A DNA stretch of 64,000 nucleotides. Source: Isoptericola luteus. Lineage in GTDB: Bacteria > Actinomycetota > Actinomycetes > Actinomycetales > Cellulomonadaceae. The position numbers and the translations under genes are program-made. The DNA lies in assembly GCF_020297055.1 (NCBI RefSeq), contig NZ_JAIXCQ010000001.1, positions 62,001 to 126,000 of the forward strand. The letters run 5' to 3'. Below, in pieces: positions 9,132 to 16,307 of this stretch. A model generated the notes under the pieces. That model was not told the DNA's origin. It saw nothing but the letters and a program-made list of their open reading frames with translations, and ran no database searches. The first letter of the stretch is position 1, and every line of letters starts with the position of its first letter.

Positions 9132-10625
9132 TCAGCCGATCCGCTCGCGGCGGCCCAGAATGCCCTGCGGGCGGAACAGGAGCACGAGGATGAGGATCAC
9201 GAGAGCCGACGCGTAACGCAGGTCGGACTGGATGAACAGGTTCGAGAGCTCGACGACGAGGCCGATGAGGATCGAGCCCACGAGAGCGCCGAACGCCGTG
9301 CCGAGCCCGCCGAGCGTGACCGCGGCGAACATCAGCAGCAGGAGCTGGACGCCGAGCTGCCAGTTCACCGCTCCGAACGAGATGCCCCACATCAGGCCGG
9401 CCAGCGCGGCGAACCCGGTGGCGACCACCCAGACGATGCGGACGATCTTGTCCGGGTCGATGCCGGTCGCCGCGGCGAGCGCCGGGTTGTCCGACACGGC
9501 GCGGGTGGCACGGCCGATCCGGGTGCGGGTGAGGAACCACGCGACGGCCACCATGCACACGACGGCGACGCCCATGGAGATCCACGACGCCGCGCTGAGG
9601 GTGATCCCCAGCAGCGTCCACGGCCTCGGGTTGCTGGTGAGGATGCGTTCCGTGCCGCCGCCGATGAGGAACTGGATGAAGAACTGCAGGGCGATCGACA
9701 GGCCGATCGACACGATCATCATCTGCATGATCGGGGTGCCGCGGCGCCGCAGCGGCCGCCAGATCCCGGCGTCCTGCGCGAGCCCGGTGAGGGCGCAGAC
9801 CGCGATGGTCAGCAGGCCGCCGAGCCAGATCGACATGCCCATCGTGTTGATCGTGAGGTACCCGAGCGCGCCACCGAGCGCGAACTGCTCGCCGTGCGCG
9901 AAGTTCGACAGGCCGGTGGTCCCGAAGATCAGGTTGAGCCCGATGGACGCCAGCGCGAGGAGCAGGCCGAAGCGGAGGCCGGAGCCGATCTGCTGCCACA
10001 CCTGACCCCACGAGAAGGACCGTTCCGACGCGTCGCCCTCGGGGGCCGCGCCGACGCCGTCCCCGGCGTCCGTCGCCGCCTCCTGGCCGTCGTCGGCCGG
10101 GGCGGAGCTGGTCTCGCTCTGGGCGGGGGGCGCGGCCGCGTCGGCGCCGACGCGGAACGCCGCGCGGGCGACGCCGCCCGTCTGCGCGGTCACCTCGAGC
10201 TCGGCCGGCGCTCCCTCGGGGAGGGGCTGGTCGGCGGGCAGCGTCGTCGGGTCGATCGTCGCGGTGTACTGACCGCTCGTCGGGACGGCGACCGCCTGCA
10301 CCTCCGAGGAGGTGGTGAAGGCCGCGCTGAACCCGTCCGGGCCCGTGATCGTGACCGCCACGTCGGGGATGCGCTCGTTCTCGTCGGTGAGGACGAACGC
10401 GGCGACGCACGCGGTGGTGTCGTCGGGCTTGCAGTCGGTCGCGACGTCCGAGGTCGTGGTGGTCGGCACGCCGGTCGCTGTGGTGGTGGCGACGCCGGTA
10501 CTGGTGCCGGTGCCGGTGGCTGCTGTCGCCAAGGGTGTGGCGACGGCCAGTGGTGCGAGCGCGATCGCGAGTGCCGCTGCAGTGCGGCGCAGCACGGTCG
10601 CGCGGGTGGGTCGGTCCGCTGTCAT
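9132..10625 (-). CDS. livH: ABC transporter permease, LivH-type, with signal peptide and exported N-terminal domain
   Basis: This 497-aa protein is far longer than ordinary LivH (about 290-310 aa). Residues 1-36 are a signal peptide (RRTAAALAIALAPLAVATPLATA). A Thr-rich linker follows, then a beta-rich domain at about 64-160 containing VAVTITGPDGF and SGQYTATIDP, reminiscent of Ig-like/carboxypeptidase-regulatory-like folds, with a possible disulphide Cys65-Cys73. An acidic Ala-rich linker (165-203) leads into the permease, which begins at WGQVWQQIGSGLRFGLLLALASIGLNLIFG and ends FRPQGILGRRE. The start at 10625 is chosen over the longer frame from 10721 because GGAGG lies 10 bases upstream and it gives a proper signal peptide. 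It is the first gene of livHMGF. Confidence 0.9.
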   Translation of the reverse strand: MTADRPTRATVLRRTAAALAIALAPLAVATPLATAATGTGTSTGVATTTATGVPTTTTSDVATDCKPDDTTACVAAFVLTDENERIPDVAVTITGPDGFSAAFTTSSEVQAVAVPTSGQYTATIDPTTLPADQPLPEGAPAELEVTAQTGGVARAAFRVGADAAAPPAQSETSSAPADDGQEAATDAGDGVGAAPEGDASERSFSWGQVWQQIGSGLRFGLLLALASIGLNLIFGTTGLSNFAHGEQFALGGALGYLTINTMGMSIWLGGLLTIAVCALTGLAQDAGIWRPLRRRGTPIMQMMIVSIGLSIALQFFIQFLIGGGTERILTSNPRPWTLLGITLSAASWISMGVAVVCMVAVAWFLTRTRIGRATRAVSDNPALAAATGIDPDKIVRIVWVVATGFAALAGLMWGISFGAVNWQLGVQLLLLMFAAVTLGGLGTAFGALVGSILIGLVVELSNLFIQSDLRYASALVILILVLLFRPQGILGRRERIG

Positions 10626-10975
10626 TCGACCGGGTCCTCCGTCGGGTCGGGGTATGGCGCCCGAGGCAGCTCGGGGTCCTACCCGCTCGCCCCGGAGATG
10701 CAGAGACACTAAAAGGGCCATGTATCACCAGGGTTTCGCGAGCGTGCCGGAAGTGTAGCGAGCAAAATGTGACCCACGTGACACGCGCGGATCACAGTCT
10801 GGCATCGGCCCCGGCTCTCGCCGTGCTGCGGCCCAGGTCGGCAGCGGGAGGTCGTTCCGCGGTCGCGGGAATGCTCGCCGCAAACCGTTGCCGAGCCGTG
10901 ATCTGCCGAGCGGCGCCGTGCGGAGCCGAGATGTCGCGCCTGAAGCGGCGTGGTGCCGCCGCGTACCCTGGCCGC
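10626..10975. other. 350-base divergent intergenic region between livH and oligopeptidase B
   Basis: No gene is supported here, although reading frames stay open because of the base composition. The region holds the livH promoter with the shared 17-base motif (10768-10784), a roughly 120-base livH leader, and the TACCCT hexamer (10964-10969) that serves the downstream oligopeptidase. An ATG at 10931 is in frame with the oligopeptidase but lacks a ribosome binding site. Confidence 0.6.
10752..10784 (-). promoter_or_regulatory. livH promoter with motif shared with livK promoter
   Basis: The motif TGTGACCCACGTGACAC (plus-strand sense, 10768-10784) covers the -35 region of a -10-like TACACT (minus strand, 10757-10752). 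The distance from motif centre to -10 start is 19 bases, identical to livK. The motif orientation relative to transcription is opposite in the two promoters. Confidence 0.55.
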
Positions 10976-10978
10976 GTG
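10964..10978 (+). promoter_or_regulatory. Leaderless -10 (TACCCT) for oligopeptidase B
   Basis: TACCCT (10964-10969) is followed after 6 bases by GTG (10976). Transcription would start at the start codon, which decides the start over the in-frame ATG at 10931. Confidence 0.6.
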
Positions 10979-13300
10979 TCCGACGTCGCGCAGCCCACCG
11001 AACCGCAGAGCACCGAACCGCAGAGCACCGAACCGCAGAGCACCGAACCGCAGAGCACCGAACCGCAGACCGCTGAAGCGCAGAGCAGCGAACCCGACCA
11101 GGCTCCCGTCGCCCCGCGACGCCCGGTGCGGCGCACCCACCACGGGGACACCGCCGTCGACGACTACGAGTGGCTGCGCGCCAAGGAGGACCCGGAGGTC
11201 CTCGCCCACCTGGAGGCGGAGAACTCCTGGACGGCGCAGCAGCTCGCCGGGCTGGCGCCGCTGCGCACGGCGCTGTTCACCGAGATCAAGGACCGCACGC
11301 AGGAGACCGACCTGTCGGTGCCGACACGGCTGGACGCCGCCTGGTACTACACGCGCACGCAGGAGGGCCGGCAGTACCCGGTCCACGCCCGCGTCGCGGC
11401 GTCCGACGTCGCCACCGCGGACGGGTGGACGCCGCCCGCCGTCGAGCCCGGCGTGGTGCCCGACGGCGAGCAGGTGCTGCTCGACCAGAACGCCGAGGCC
11501 GAGGGCCACGACTTCTTCTCGCTCGGCTCGTTCGACGTCTCGGGCGACGGCACGCGGCTGGCGTACGCCGTCGACACCACGGGCGACGAGCGGTACACGC
11601 TGCGGGTGCGTGACCTGACCACGGGCGCCGACCTGCCCGACGTCGTCGAGGACACGGCCCCCGGAGCCGTGCTTGCGCCCGACGGGGAGCACGTCTTCTA
11701 CCTCACCGTGGACGAGGCCTGGCGGCCGTACCGGGTGTGGCGCCACCGGATCGGCACCCCGGCGAGCGAGGACGTCCTGGTGCTCGAGGAGCCGGACGAG
11801 CGGTTCTGGCTGGGCGTGGGCCTGTCGCGCTCGCGGCGCTACCTCGTCGTGGAGCTGGGGTCCAAGACCACGAGCGAGGCGTGGGTGCTCGAGGCCGACG
11901 ACCCGACGGGTGCCTTCCGGCGGGTGTGGGAGCGCCGCGACGGCGTGGAGTACTCCGTCGAGCACGTGGAGCTGCCCGCCGCCCCGGGTGCCGGCGTCGC
12001 GCCGCGGGACGCGCTGCTCGTGCTGCACAACGACGGCGCGCGGAACTTCGAGCTCGTGCTGACGGACGTGCCCGCGCGTCCCGCGCCGGGCGCCGCGGCG
12101 GTGCCCCTCGACCCGGCGGCCGCGCGCGTCGTCGTGCCGCACTCGGCGGACGTCCGGCTCGACGGCGTGGAGGCGTTCGCGCGCCACGTGGCGCTGGCCT
12201 ACCGGGCGGACGCGCTGCCGCGCGTGGGCGTGGTCGACCTGGGGGCCGTGGAGCAGGGGTCGCCGTGGCCGGTCACCGAGATCGACGTCGACGAGCCGCT
12301 GTTCTCCGTGGGCCTGGACGCCAACCCGGACTGGCGCCAGCCCCTGCTGCGGGTGCAGCACACGTCGTTCGTCACGCCGGCGACGGTCGTCGACGTCGAC
12401 CTGTCGACCGGTGAGCGGCACGTGCGCAAGCGGCAGCCGGTGCTGGGCGGCTACGACCCGGACGACTACGTGCAGCGCCGGGAGTGGGCCGTCGCCGAGG
12501 ACGGCGCGCGGGTGCCGATCAGCCTGGTGTGGCGTCGCGACGCGGTGACGTTGGACGGGCAGGGCACCCGCGCGGAGCCGGCGCCTCTGGTGCTGTACGG
12601 GTACGGCGCGTACGAGACGAGCATCGACCCCTACTTCTCCGTGCCGCGACTGAGCCTGCTGGACCGGGGCGTCGTGTTCGCCGTCGCGCACGTGCGCGGC
12701 GGCGGCGAGCTGGGCCGCCGCTGGTACGACGACGGCAAGCTGGCCGCCAAGCCGCACACCTTCACGGACTTCGTGGCGTGCGGCCGGCACCTGGTCTCCA
12801 CCGGCTGGACGGAGCCCGGGCGGATGGTCGCCGAGGGCGGCAGCGCGGGCGGCCTGCTGGTGGGGGCGGTGACCAACCTGGCGCCCGAGCTGTTCGCCGG
12901 GGTGCTCGCGGTGGTGCCGTTCGTCGACGCGCTGACGTCGATGCTGGACCCCTCGCTGCCGCTGACCGTCGTCGAGTGGGACGAGTGGGGCGACCCGCTG
13001 CACGATCCGGACGCGTACGCGCTGATGCGCTCGTACACCCCGTACGAGAACGTGCCGGACGACGCCGCGCACTACCCGCGCGTCCTCGCCACGACCTCGC
13101 TGCACGACACCCGCGTGCTCTACGTGGAGCCCGCCAAGTGGGTGGCGCGGCTGCGCGCCGCGGGGGCGCCGGCGCTGCTCAAGATCGAGATGTCGGCCGG
13201 GCACGGGGGCGTCTCCGGGCGCTACGCGCGCTGGGAGGAGATCGCGTTCGAGAACGCGTGGGTGCTCGACGTCCTGGGACGGGCGGACGTCAGGGCCTGA
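10976..13300 (+). CDS. ptrB: Oligopeptidase B / prolyl oligopeptidase family serine peptidase (S9A)
   Basis: This 774-aa cytoplasmic peptidase cleaves short peptides, probably after basic residues. The N-terminal half is a beta-propeller region (about residues 60-480) and the C-terminal half an alpha/beta-hydrolase. The triad is complete: Ser in EGGSAGGLLVGA, Asp in SLHDTRVLYVEPAKW and His in MSAGHGGVSGRY; these contexts match oligopeptidase B. The family is about 680-720 aa; the excess is an N-terminal extension encoded by a 15-base tandem repeat (TEPQS x5). GTG at 10976 is taken as start because TACCCT lies 6 bases upstream (leaderless pattern). The gene is monocistronic and convergent with the NAD-kinase-like gene, overlapping its end by 11 bases. 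Confidence 0.93.
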   Translation: MSDVAQPTEPQSTEPQSTEPQSTEPQSTEPQTAEAQSSEPDQAPVAPRRPVRRTHHGDTAVDDYEWLRAKEDPEVLAHLEAENSWTAQQLAGLAPLRTALFTEIKDRTQETDLSVPTRLDAAWYYTRTQEGRQYPVHARVAASDVATADGWTPPAVEPGVVPDGEQVLLDQNAEAEGHDFFSLGSFDVSGDGTRLAYAVDTTGDERYTLRVRDLTTGADLPDVVEDTAPGAVLAPDGEHVFYLTVDEAWRPYRVWRHRIGTPASEDVLVLEEPDERFWLGVGLSRSRRYLVVELGSKTTSEAWVLEADDPTGAFRRVWERRDGVEYSVEHVELPAAPGAGVAPRDALLVLHNDGARNFELVLTDVPARPAPGAAAVPLDPAAARVVVPHSADVRLDGVEAFARHVALAYRADALPRVGVVDLGAVEQGSPWPVTEIDVDEPLFSVGLDANPDWRQPLLRVQHTSFVTPATVVDVDLSTGERHVRKRQPVLGGYDPDDYVQRREWAVAEDGARVPISLVWRRDAVTLDGQGTRAEPAPLVLYGYGAYETSIDPYFSVPRLSLLDRGVVFAVAHVRGGGELGRRWYDDGKLAAKPHTFTDFVACGRHLVSTGWTEPGRMVAEGGSAGGLLVGAVTNLAPELFAGVLAVVPFVDALTSMLDPSLPLTVVEWDEWGDPLHDPDAYALMRSYTPYENVPDDAAHYPRVLATTSLHDTRVLYVEPAKWVARLRAAGAPALLKIEMSAGHGGVSGRYARWEEIAFENAWVLDVLGRADVRA
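10997..11071 (+). repeat. 15-base coding tandem repeat (TEPQS)x5
   Basis: Five copies of ACCGAACCGCAGAGC (the last with one or two changes) lie in frame near the start of the oligopeptidase gene and encode a Thr-Glu-Pro-Gln-Ser repeat, followed by degenerate TAEAQSSEPDQ. Copy number is likely to vary between strains. Confidence 0.9.
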
Positions 13301-14243
13301 CGAGCCGCAGCGGCTCCTCCGCGGTCCGCACGGTGACGGTCTGGCCCCAGGACGCGACCAGCCGGTCGTCCTCCATCCCGTCGCCGAAGACGACGAGCCG
13401 GTCGGACGCCACGGTGAGGGCGACGACGTCCCCCGGCTCGATCGTGCCCTCCGTGAACCGCGTGCCGGTGCCCGGGGACGGCCACGCCTCGCGGACGAAC
13501 CAGCCCAGCCGGTCCTCGGTCGGGCTGGGGGCGGTGCGCCCGCCGCGGTCGTGCGCCAGGGAGGCCCACCAGCCGGACGCGCCCGTCCCCGTCGCCACCA
13601 GCAGCCCGGACGACGACTGACGCTCGCCCCCGGCGCCGCACCGCAGCGCGTACCGAGCGCTCTGGTGCGACGGGTGCCCGACGAACACCTCGTTGAGCGC
13701 CGTGAGGTGCTGCCCGTCGTCGAGGTCGGCGCGGACGGTGGTGAGCTCGTCGACGGGCAGCAGGGCGGCTCGATCTGCGCCGGCGCCGCCCGTCGCGCCG
13801 GCCGACGCTCCACCTGGTGCGCCACCCGGGGCGTCGCCGAGCGAGCGCAGCAGGCGCGTCGCCGCACGCACGGAGTGCCGCACCAGCACTCCCGCGTTGA
13901 CGCCGGGCTCGGGGTCGACGCCCAGCACCGGCTGCCCGTGCACGTACTTCGCGACGTTCGCCACGAGCCCGTCCTGGCCCACCACCACGACGACGTCCTG
14001 GGGCGCGACGAGGAACCGCGACAGGTCCGCGCGCTCGACGTCGGCCCGGGCCCAGCCCGCGGGCAGGGCGCCCACGACGGCGGCGCGGGCGTCGGTCAGG
14101 GCGTCGTGCCGCTCCTGGACCTCGGCGAGGGTGCGCCCGCGGGCGCGCAGGAAGAACTCGGCCTGCCCGCGGGTGCCGTGCCGGTCCAGCAGCTCGTCCA
14201 GCTCGGTGCGGCGGTGCACGACGACGGCCCGGCGGCGCAGCAC
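13290..14243 (-). CDS. NAD kinase-like protein (ATP-NAD kinase family)
   Basis: This 317-aa protein resembles the ATP-NAD kinase fold. A variant of the catalytic GGDG motif is present as VVVVGQDGLVANVA (about residues 86-99), the NE motif as TALNEVFVGHPSHQ, and the TPTGST-like loop as LLVATGTGASGWW. The first Gly of GGD is replaced by Gln while the Asp is kept, so activity is plausible but not certain. The start GTG at 14243 lies one base after the SPFH stop codon with GGAAGG 9 bases upstream; an upstream GTG at 14276 would overlap that gene. It is co-transcribed with the SPFH gene, and the divergent regulator is of the NrtR (NAD-metabolism) type, which supports a role in NAD(P) balance. Confidence 0.75.
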   Translation of the reverse strand: MLRRRAVVVHRRTELDELLDRHGTRGQAEFFLRARGRTLAEVQERHDALTDARAAVVGALPAGWARADVERADLSRFLVAPQDVVVVVGQDGLVANVAKYVHGQPVLGVDPEPGVNAGVLVRHSVRAATRLLRSLGDAPGGAPGGASAGATGGAGADRAALLPVDELTTVRADLDDGQHLTALNEVFVGHPSHQSARYALRCGAGGERQSSSGLLVATGTGASGWWASLAHDRGGRTAPSPTEDRLGWFVREAWPSPGTGTRFTEGTIEPGDVVALTVASDRLVVFGDGMEDDRLVASWGQTVTVRTAEEPLRLVRP

Positions 14244-14244
14244 G

Positions 14245-15291
14245 TCAGGCCGCCTTCCGCGCCGGAGTGCCGTCACCGTCCGGGGTGCCGCCGAGCGCGC
14301 CCTGGACCAGCGAGCCGACCAGCCCGGTGAGGAGGTCGGGCGTCACGGTGAGGTGCTGGACGGCGGGCAGCGACGAGGCGGCGTCGCGCAGGGCGAGCGC
14401 GACGAGCGTGCCCTGCCCGGCCTCGGTGTACACGTCCATCCGGGCGCGCTCGGCGTCCGCCTCGGCCTGGCCGACCGCTCGGACCTGGTCGGCGCGGGAC
14501 TCGGTCTCGAGCCGCCCCCGCTCGGCCCGCGCGCGGGCGTCGACGAGGGCGGCAGCGGCCTTCTCCTCGGCCTCCCGGCGGGCGTTCGCGCCCTCGTGCG
14601 CGACGAGGCGCTCGCGGCGGGTGGCGAGCTCGATCTTGCTGGCGAGCTCGTTCTCGGCGATGGCGCGCTCCCGCTCGACGGCGAGCGCCCGGCGCTCGTA
14701 GGTGGCGCGGTCGGCCTCGGCCTGCACGTGCTCGCGGGCGGGGGTCTGCAGGGCTCGTTCGACGTCCTTCTCGGGCCGCACGGCGAGCACCTGGACGCCG
14801 ACGACGGCGATGCCGGTCGCGGCCAGCCGGGGGTCGGCGGGCAGCACCTCGCCGAGCAGCGCGCGGACCCGGGGCACGCCGGCCGTCATGGCCTGTGCGA
14901 GCGACATCGAGGCGAGCACGTCGGTGGCGTGGCTCTGGGCGAGCTGTCCGACGATGCTCGTCACCTGGTCGCGGCCGTCGGTGCTGGTGGCCCCGCTGTG
15001 CGGGTCGACGGCGAAGTCCAGGCGCTGCGAGGCGGTCACCGGGTCGGTGAACCGGTAGGTGACGCCTGCCTGCACGGTGACGTCCTGGTGGTCGGTCGTG
15101 ACGGCGTGGAAGAAGACGGGCAGCTCCTGGTCGTCGACCGGTACCTCGCTGAGCACGGAGGTGGTGGGGCGGAACCAGAACGCCTGCCCCACGCCCTCGT
15201 GCGCCACGCGGCCGTGCCGCAGGTGTACGACGTGCCCGGTGGGGCTGCCGAGGAAGTGGCGGATCCAGGGGTAGCTGCGGATGGTGGCCAT
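14245..15291 (-). CDS. SPFH/Band 7 domain protein
   Basis: This 348-aa protein has the SPFH (stomatin/prohibitin/flotillin/HflK) domain at about residues 15-190, with FFHAVTTDHQDVTVQAGVTYRF and the helix VLASMSLAQAM typical of the fold, followed by a long coiled coil (about 190-300; ERERAIAENELASKIELATRRERL, rich in Ala/Glu/Arg). There is no obvious N-terminal membrane helix, so it may be soluble or peripheral. The ATG at 15291 is chosen: AGAGGG lies 8 bases upstream, better than the GTG at 15300. SPFH proteins form oligomeric rings and membrane scaffolds. It is the first gene of a two-gene operon with the NAD-kinase-like protein, under palindromes shared with the divergent regulator. Confidence 0.88.
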   Translation of the reverse strand: MATIRSYPWIRHFLGSPTGHVVHLRHGRVAHEGVGQAFWFRPTTSVLSEVPVDDQELPVFFHAVTTDHQDVTVQAGVTYRFTDPVTASQRLDFAVDPHSGATSTDGRDQVTSIVGQLAQSHATDVLASMSLAQAMTAGVPRVRALLGEVLPADPRLAATGIAVVGVQVLAVRPEKDVERALQTPAREHVQAEADRATYERRALAVERERAIAENELASKIELATRRERLVAHEGANARREAEEKAAAALVDARARAERGRLETESRADQVRAVGQAEADAERARMDVYTEAGQGTLVALALRDAASSLPAVQHLTVTPDLLTGLVGSLVQGALGGTPDGDGTPARKAA

Positions 15292-15309
15292 GAGGGGCAC
15301 CCTCTTTCC

Positions 15310-15322
15310 TGTCAGAGTGACG
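15310..15322. promoter_or_regulatory. Palindrome 1, TGTCA-GAG-TGACG (putative NrtR-type operator)
   Basis: One of three 13-base palindromes in the 108-base divergent gap. It lies just before the SPFH ribosome binding site and has one mismatch in the right arm. Confidence 0.6.
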
Positions 15323-15331
15323 ATTAATTGA

Positions 15332-15344
15332 TGTCAGGATGACA
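15332..15344. promoter_or_regulatory. Palindrome 2, TGTCA-GGA-TGACA (putative NrtR-type operator)
   Basis: This perfect copy has its centre 22 bases from palindrome 1 (two helical turns). It overlaps the -10 hexamer TAGTGT (minus strand, 15347-15342) proposed for the SPFH operon. Confidence 0.65.
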
Positions 15345-15370
15345 CTAAGGGTGGTCGGGGTTCTCGTCAA
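15342..15370 (-). promoter_or_regulatory. Promoter of the SPFH/NAD-kinase-like operon
   Basis: On the minus strand TTGACG (15370-15365), a 17-base spacer and TAGTGT (15347-15342) make a good sigma-70-type promoter. Palindrome 3 overlaps the -35 and palindrome 2 the -10, which suggests repression. Confidence 0.6.
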
Positions 15371-15377
15371 GCTGACA
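15365..15377. promoter_or_regulatory. Palindrome 3, CGTCA-AGC-TGACA (putative NrtR-type operator)
   Basis: Its centre is 33 bases (three turns) from palindrome 2. It covers the -35 regions of both divergent promoters, so one bound protein could control both directions. Confidence 0.6.
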
Positions 15378-15387
15378 TCAAAGCCGG

Positions 15388-15402
15388 TAGGGTGGCGGGA
15401 TG
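15388..15402 (+). promoter_or_regulatory. Leaderless -10 (TAGGGT) for the NUDIX regulator
   Basis: TAGGGT (15388-15393) stands 6 bases before the ATG at 15400, so the mRNA is probably leaderless. Confidence 0.6.
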
Positions 15403-16200
15403 GACGCCATGCCTCCGCCCTCCCGACCGGTCGCCGGCGCCGAGGTGCCGCCGGGGGCCGCGCTCCTGCCGGTGACCGTCGACGTCGTCGCGCTCACGGT
15501 GCGCGACGACGCGCTGCACGTGCTGCTCGTCGAGCGCGGCGTCGAGCCGTTCCGCGGGGCGCTCGCCCTGCCCGGCGGTTTCGTGCTGCCGGGGGAAGGG
15601 CTCGCCGCCGCCGCGACCCGTGAGCTCGCCGAGGAGGCGGGCATCGCCCCGCCGGGGTACCTGGAGCAGCTCGGCACGTACGGGCCGCTCGGACGCGACC
15701 CCCGCGGGCCGGTGCTGTCCGTGGCCTACCTGCTCCTCGCGCCGGACTTCGGGCTGGTGCGGGCGGGCTCCGACGCCGCGGGCGCGGCCTGGCACCCAGT
15801 GGCGGACGTGCTCGACCCCGGCGCGCTGGGGTTCGACCACGGGCGGATCCTGGCCGACGGCGTCGAGCGTGCGCGGTCCAAGCTCGAGTACTCGCCGCTC
15901 GCCACGGCCTTCTGCGGGCCGGAGTTCACGGTGGCCGAGCTCCGGCGGGTGTACGAGGCCGTCTGGGGCGTGCGACTGGACCCGCGCAACTTCTCGCGCA
16001 AGGCCACGGGGACGCCGGGGCTGCTCGTCGAGACCGGCCGGTTCACCTCGGGTGGTGCGGGGCGCCCGGCCGCGCTCTACCGGGCCGCGGTCCGAGCCCC
16101 CGGAATCCAGGGCGTGGGCGGCTCCGCCGCGACCGGCGACGACGGCCCGGCGAGCGTCCCGGTGGTGCTCGACCCCCCGCTGCTGCGGCCCCGGAGCTGA
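15400..16200 (+). CDS. nrtR: NUDIX domain plus winged-helix regulator, NrtR type
   Basis: This 266-aa protein combines an N-terminal NUDIX domain (about residues 25-150) with a C-terminal winged-helix region (about 165-230). The NUDIX box is GEGLAAAATRELAEEAGI, close to the GX5EX7REUXEEXGU consensus. The C-terminal part (FTVAELRRVYEAVWGVRLDPRNF, then RKATGTPGLLVETG) matches NrtR regulators, in which the NUDIX domain senses ADP-ribose/NAD metabolites and the winged helix binds DNA at palindromes upstream of NAD genes. Three palindromes lie between it and the SPFH/NAD-kinase-like operon, one over its own -35 region, suggesting autoregulation. It may instead be an ADP-ribose pyrophosphatase without regulatory role, but the operators argue against that. 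Confidence 0.82.
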   Translation: MDAMPPPSRPVAGAEVPPGAALLPVTVDVVALTVRDDALHVLLVERGVEPFRGALALPGGFVLPGEGLAAAATRELAEEAGIAPPGYLEQLGTYGPLGRDPRGPVLSVAYLLLAPDFGLVRAGSDAAGAAWHPVADVLDPGALGFDHGRILADGVERARSKLEYSPLATAFCGPEFTVAELRRVYEAVWGVRLDPRNFSRKATGTPGLLVETGRFTSGGAGRPAALYRAAVRAPGIQGVGGSAATGDDGPASVPVVLDPPLLRPRS

Positions 16201-16221
16201 CGCGCCGGGCGACACACCGGG

Positions 16222-16266
16222 CCAAGATGAACAACAGGTGAACTCTCCTCGAACAGTTCACCCGGT
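16222..16266. promoter_or_regulatory. PHO-box-like element upstream of pit
   Basis: On the minus strand GTTCACCTGTT (16243-16233) and GTTCATCTTGG (16232-16222) form two contiguous 11-base direct repeats like the PhoP boxes of Streptomyces. A further GTTCACCCGGT lies on the plus strand at 16256-16266, making GGTGAAC-N12-GTTCACC overall. The position, 42-86 bases before a phosphate transporter, supports PhoP control. Confidence 0.6.
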
Positions 16267-16307
16267 GGTCCTCTCGTGGTCGAAAACCCCCGGGTCCACC
16301 CCCCACC

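Noticed and set aside
10931-10975. ATG start for oligopeptidase B at 10931
   Set aside because: No ribosome site, and the TACCCT hexamer lies downstream of it, so a transcript from that promoter would not include this codon.
10709-13867. 1052-codon minus-strand open frame opposite oligopeptidase B
   Set aside because: It mirrors the codon pattern of the real plus-strand gene and has no recognisable domain.
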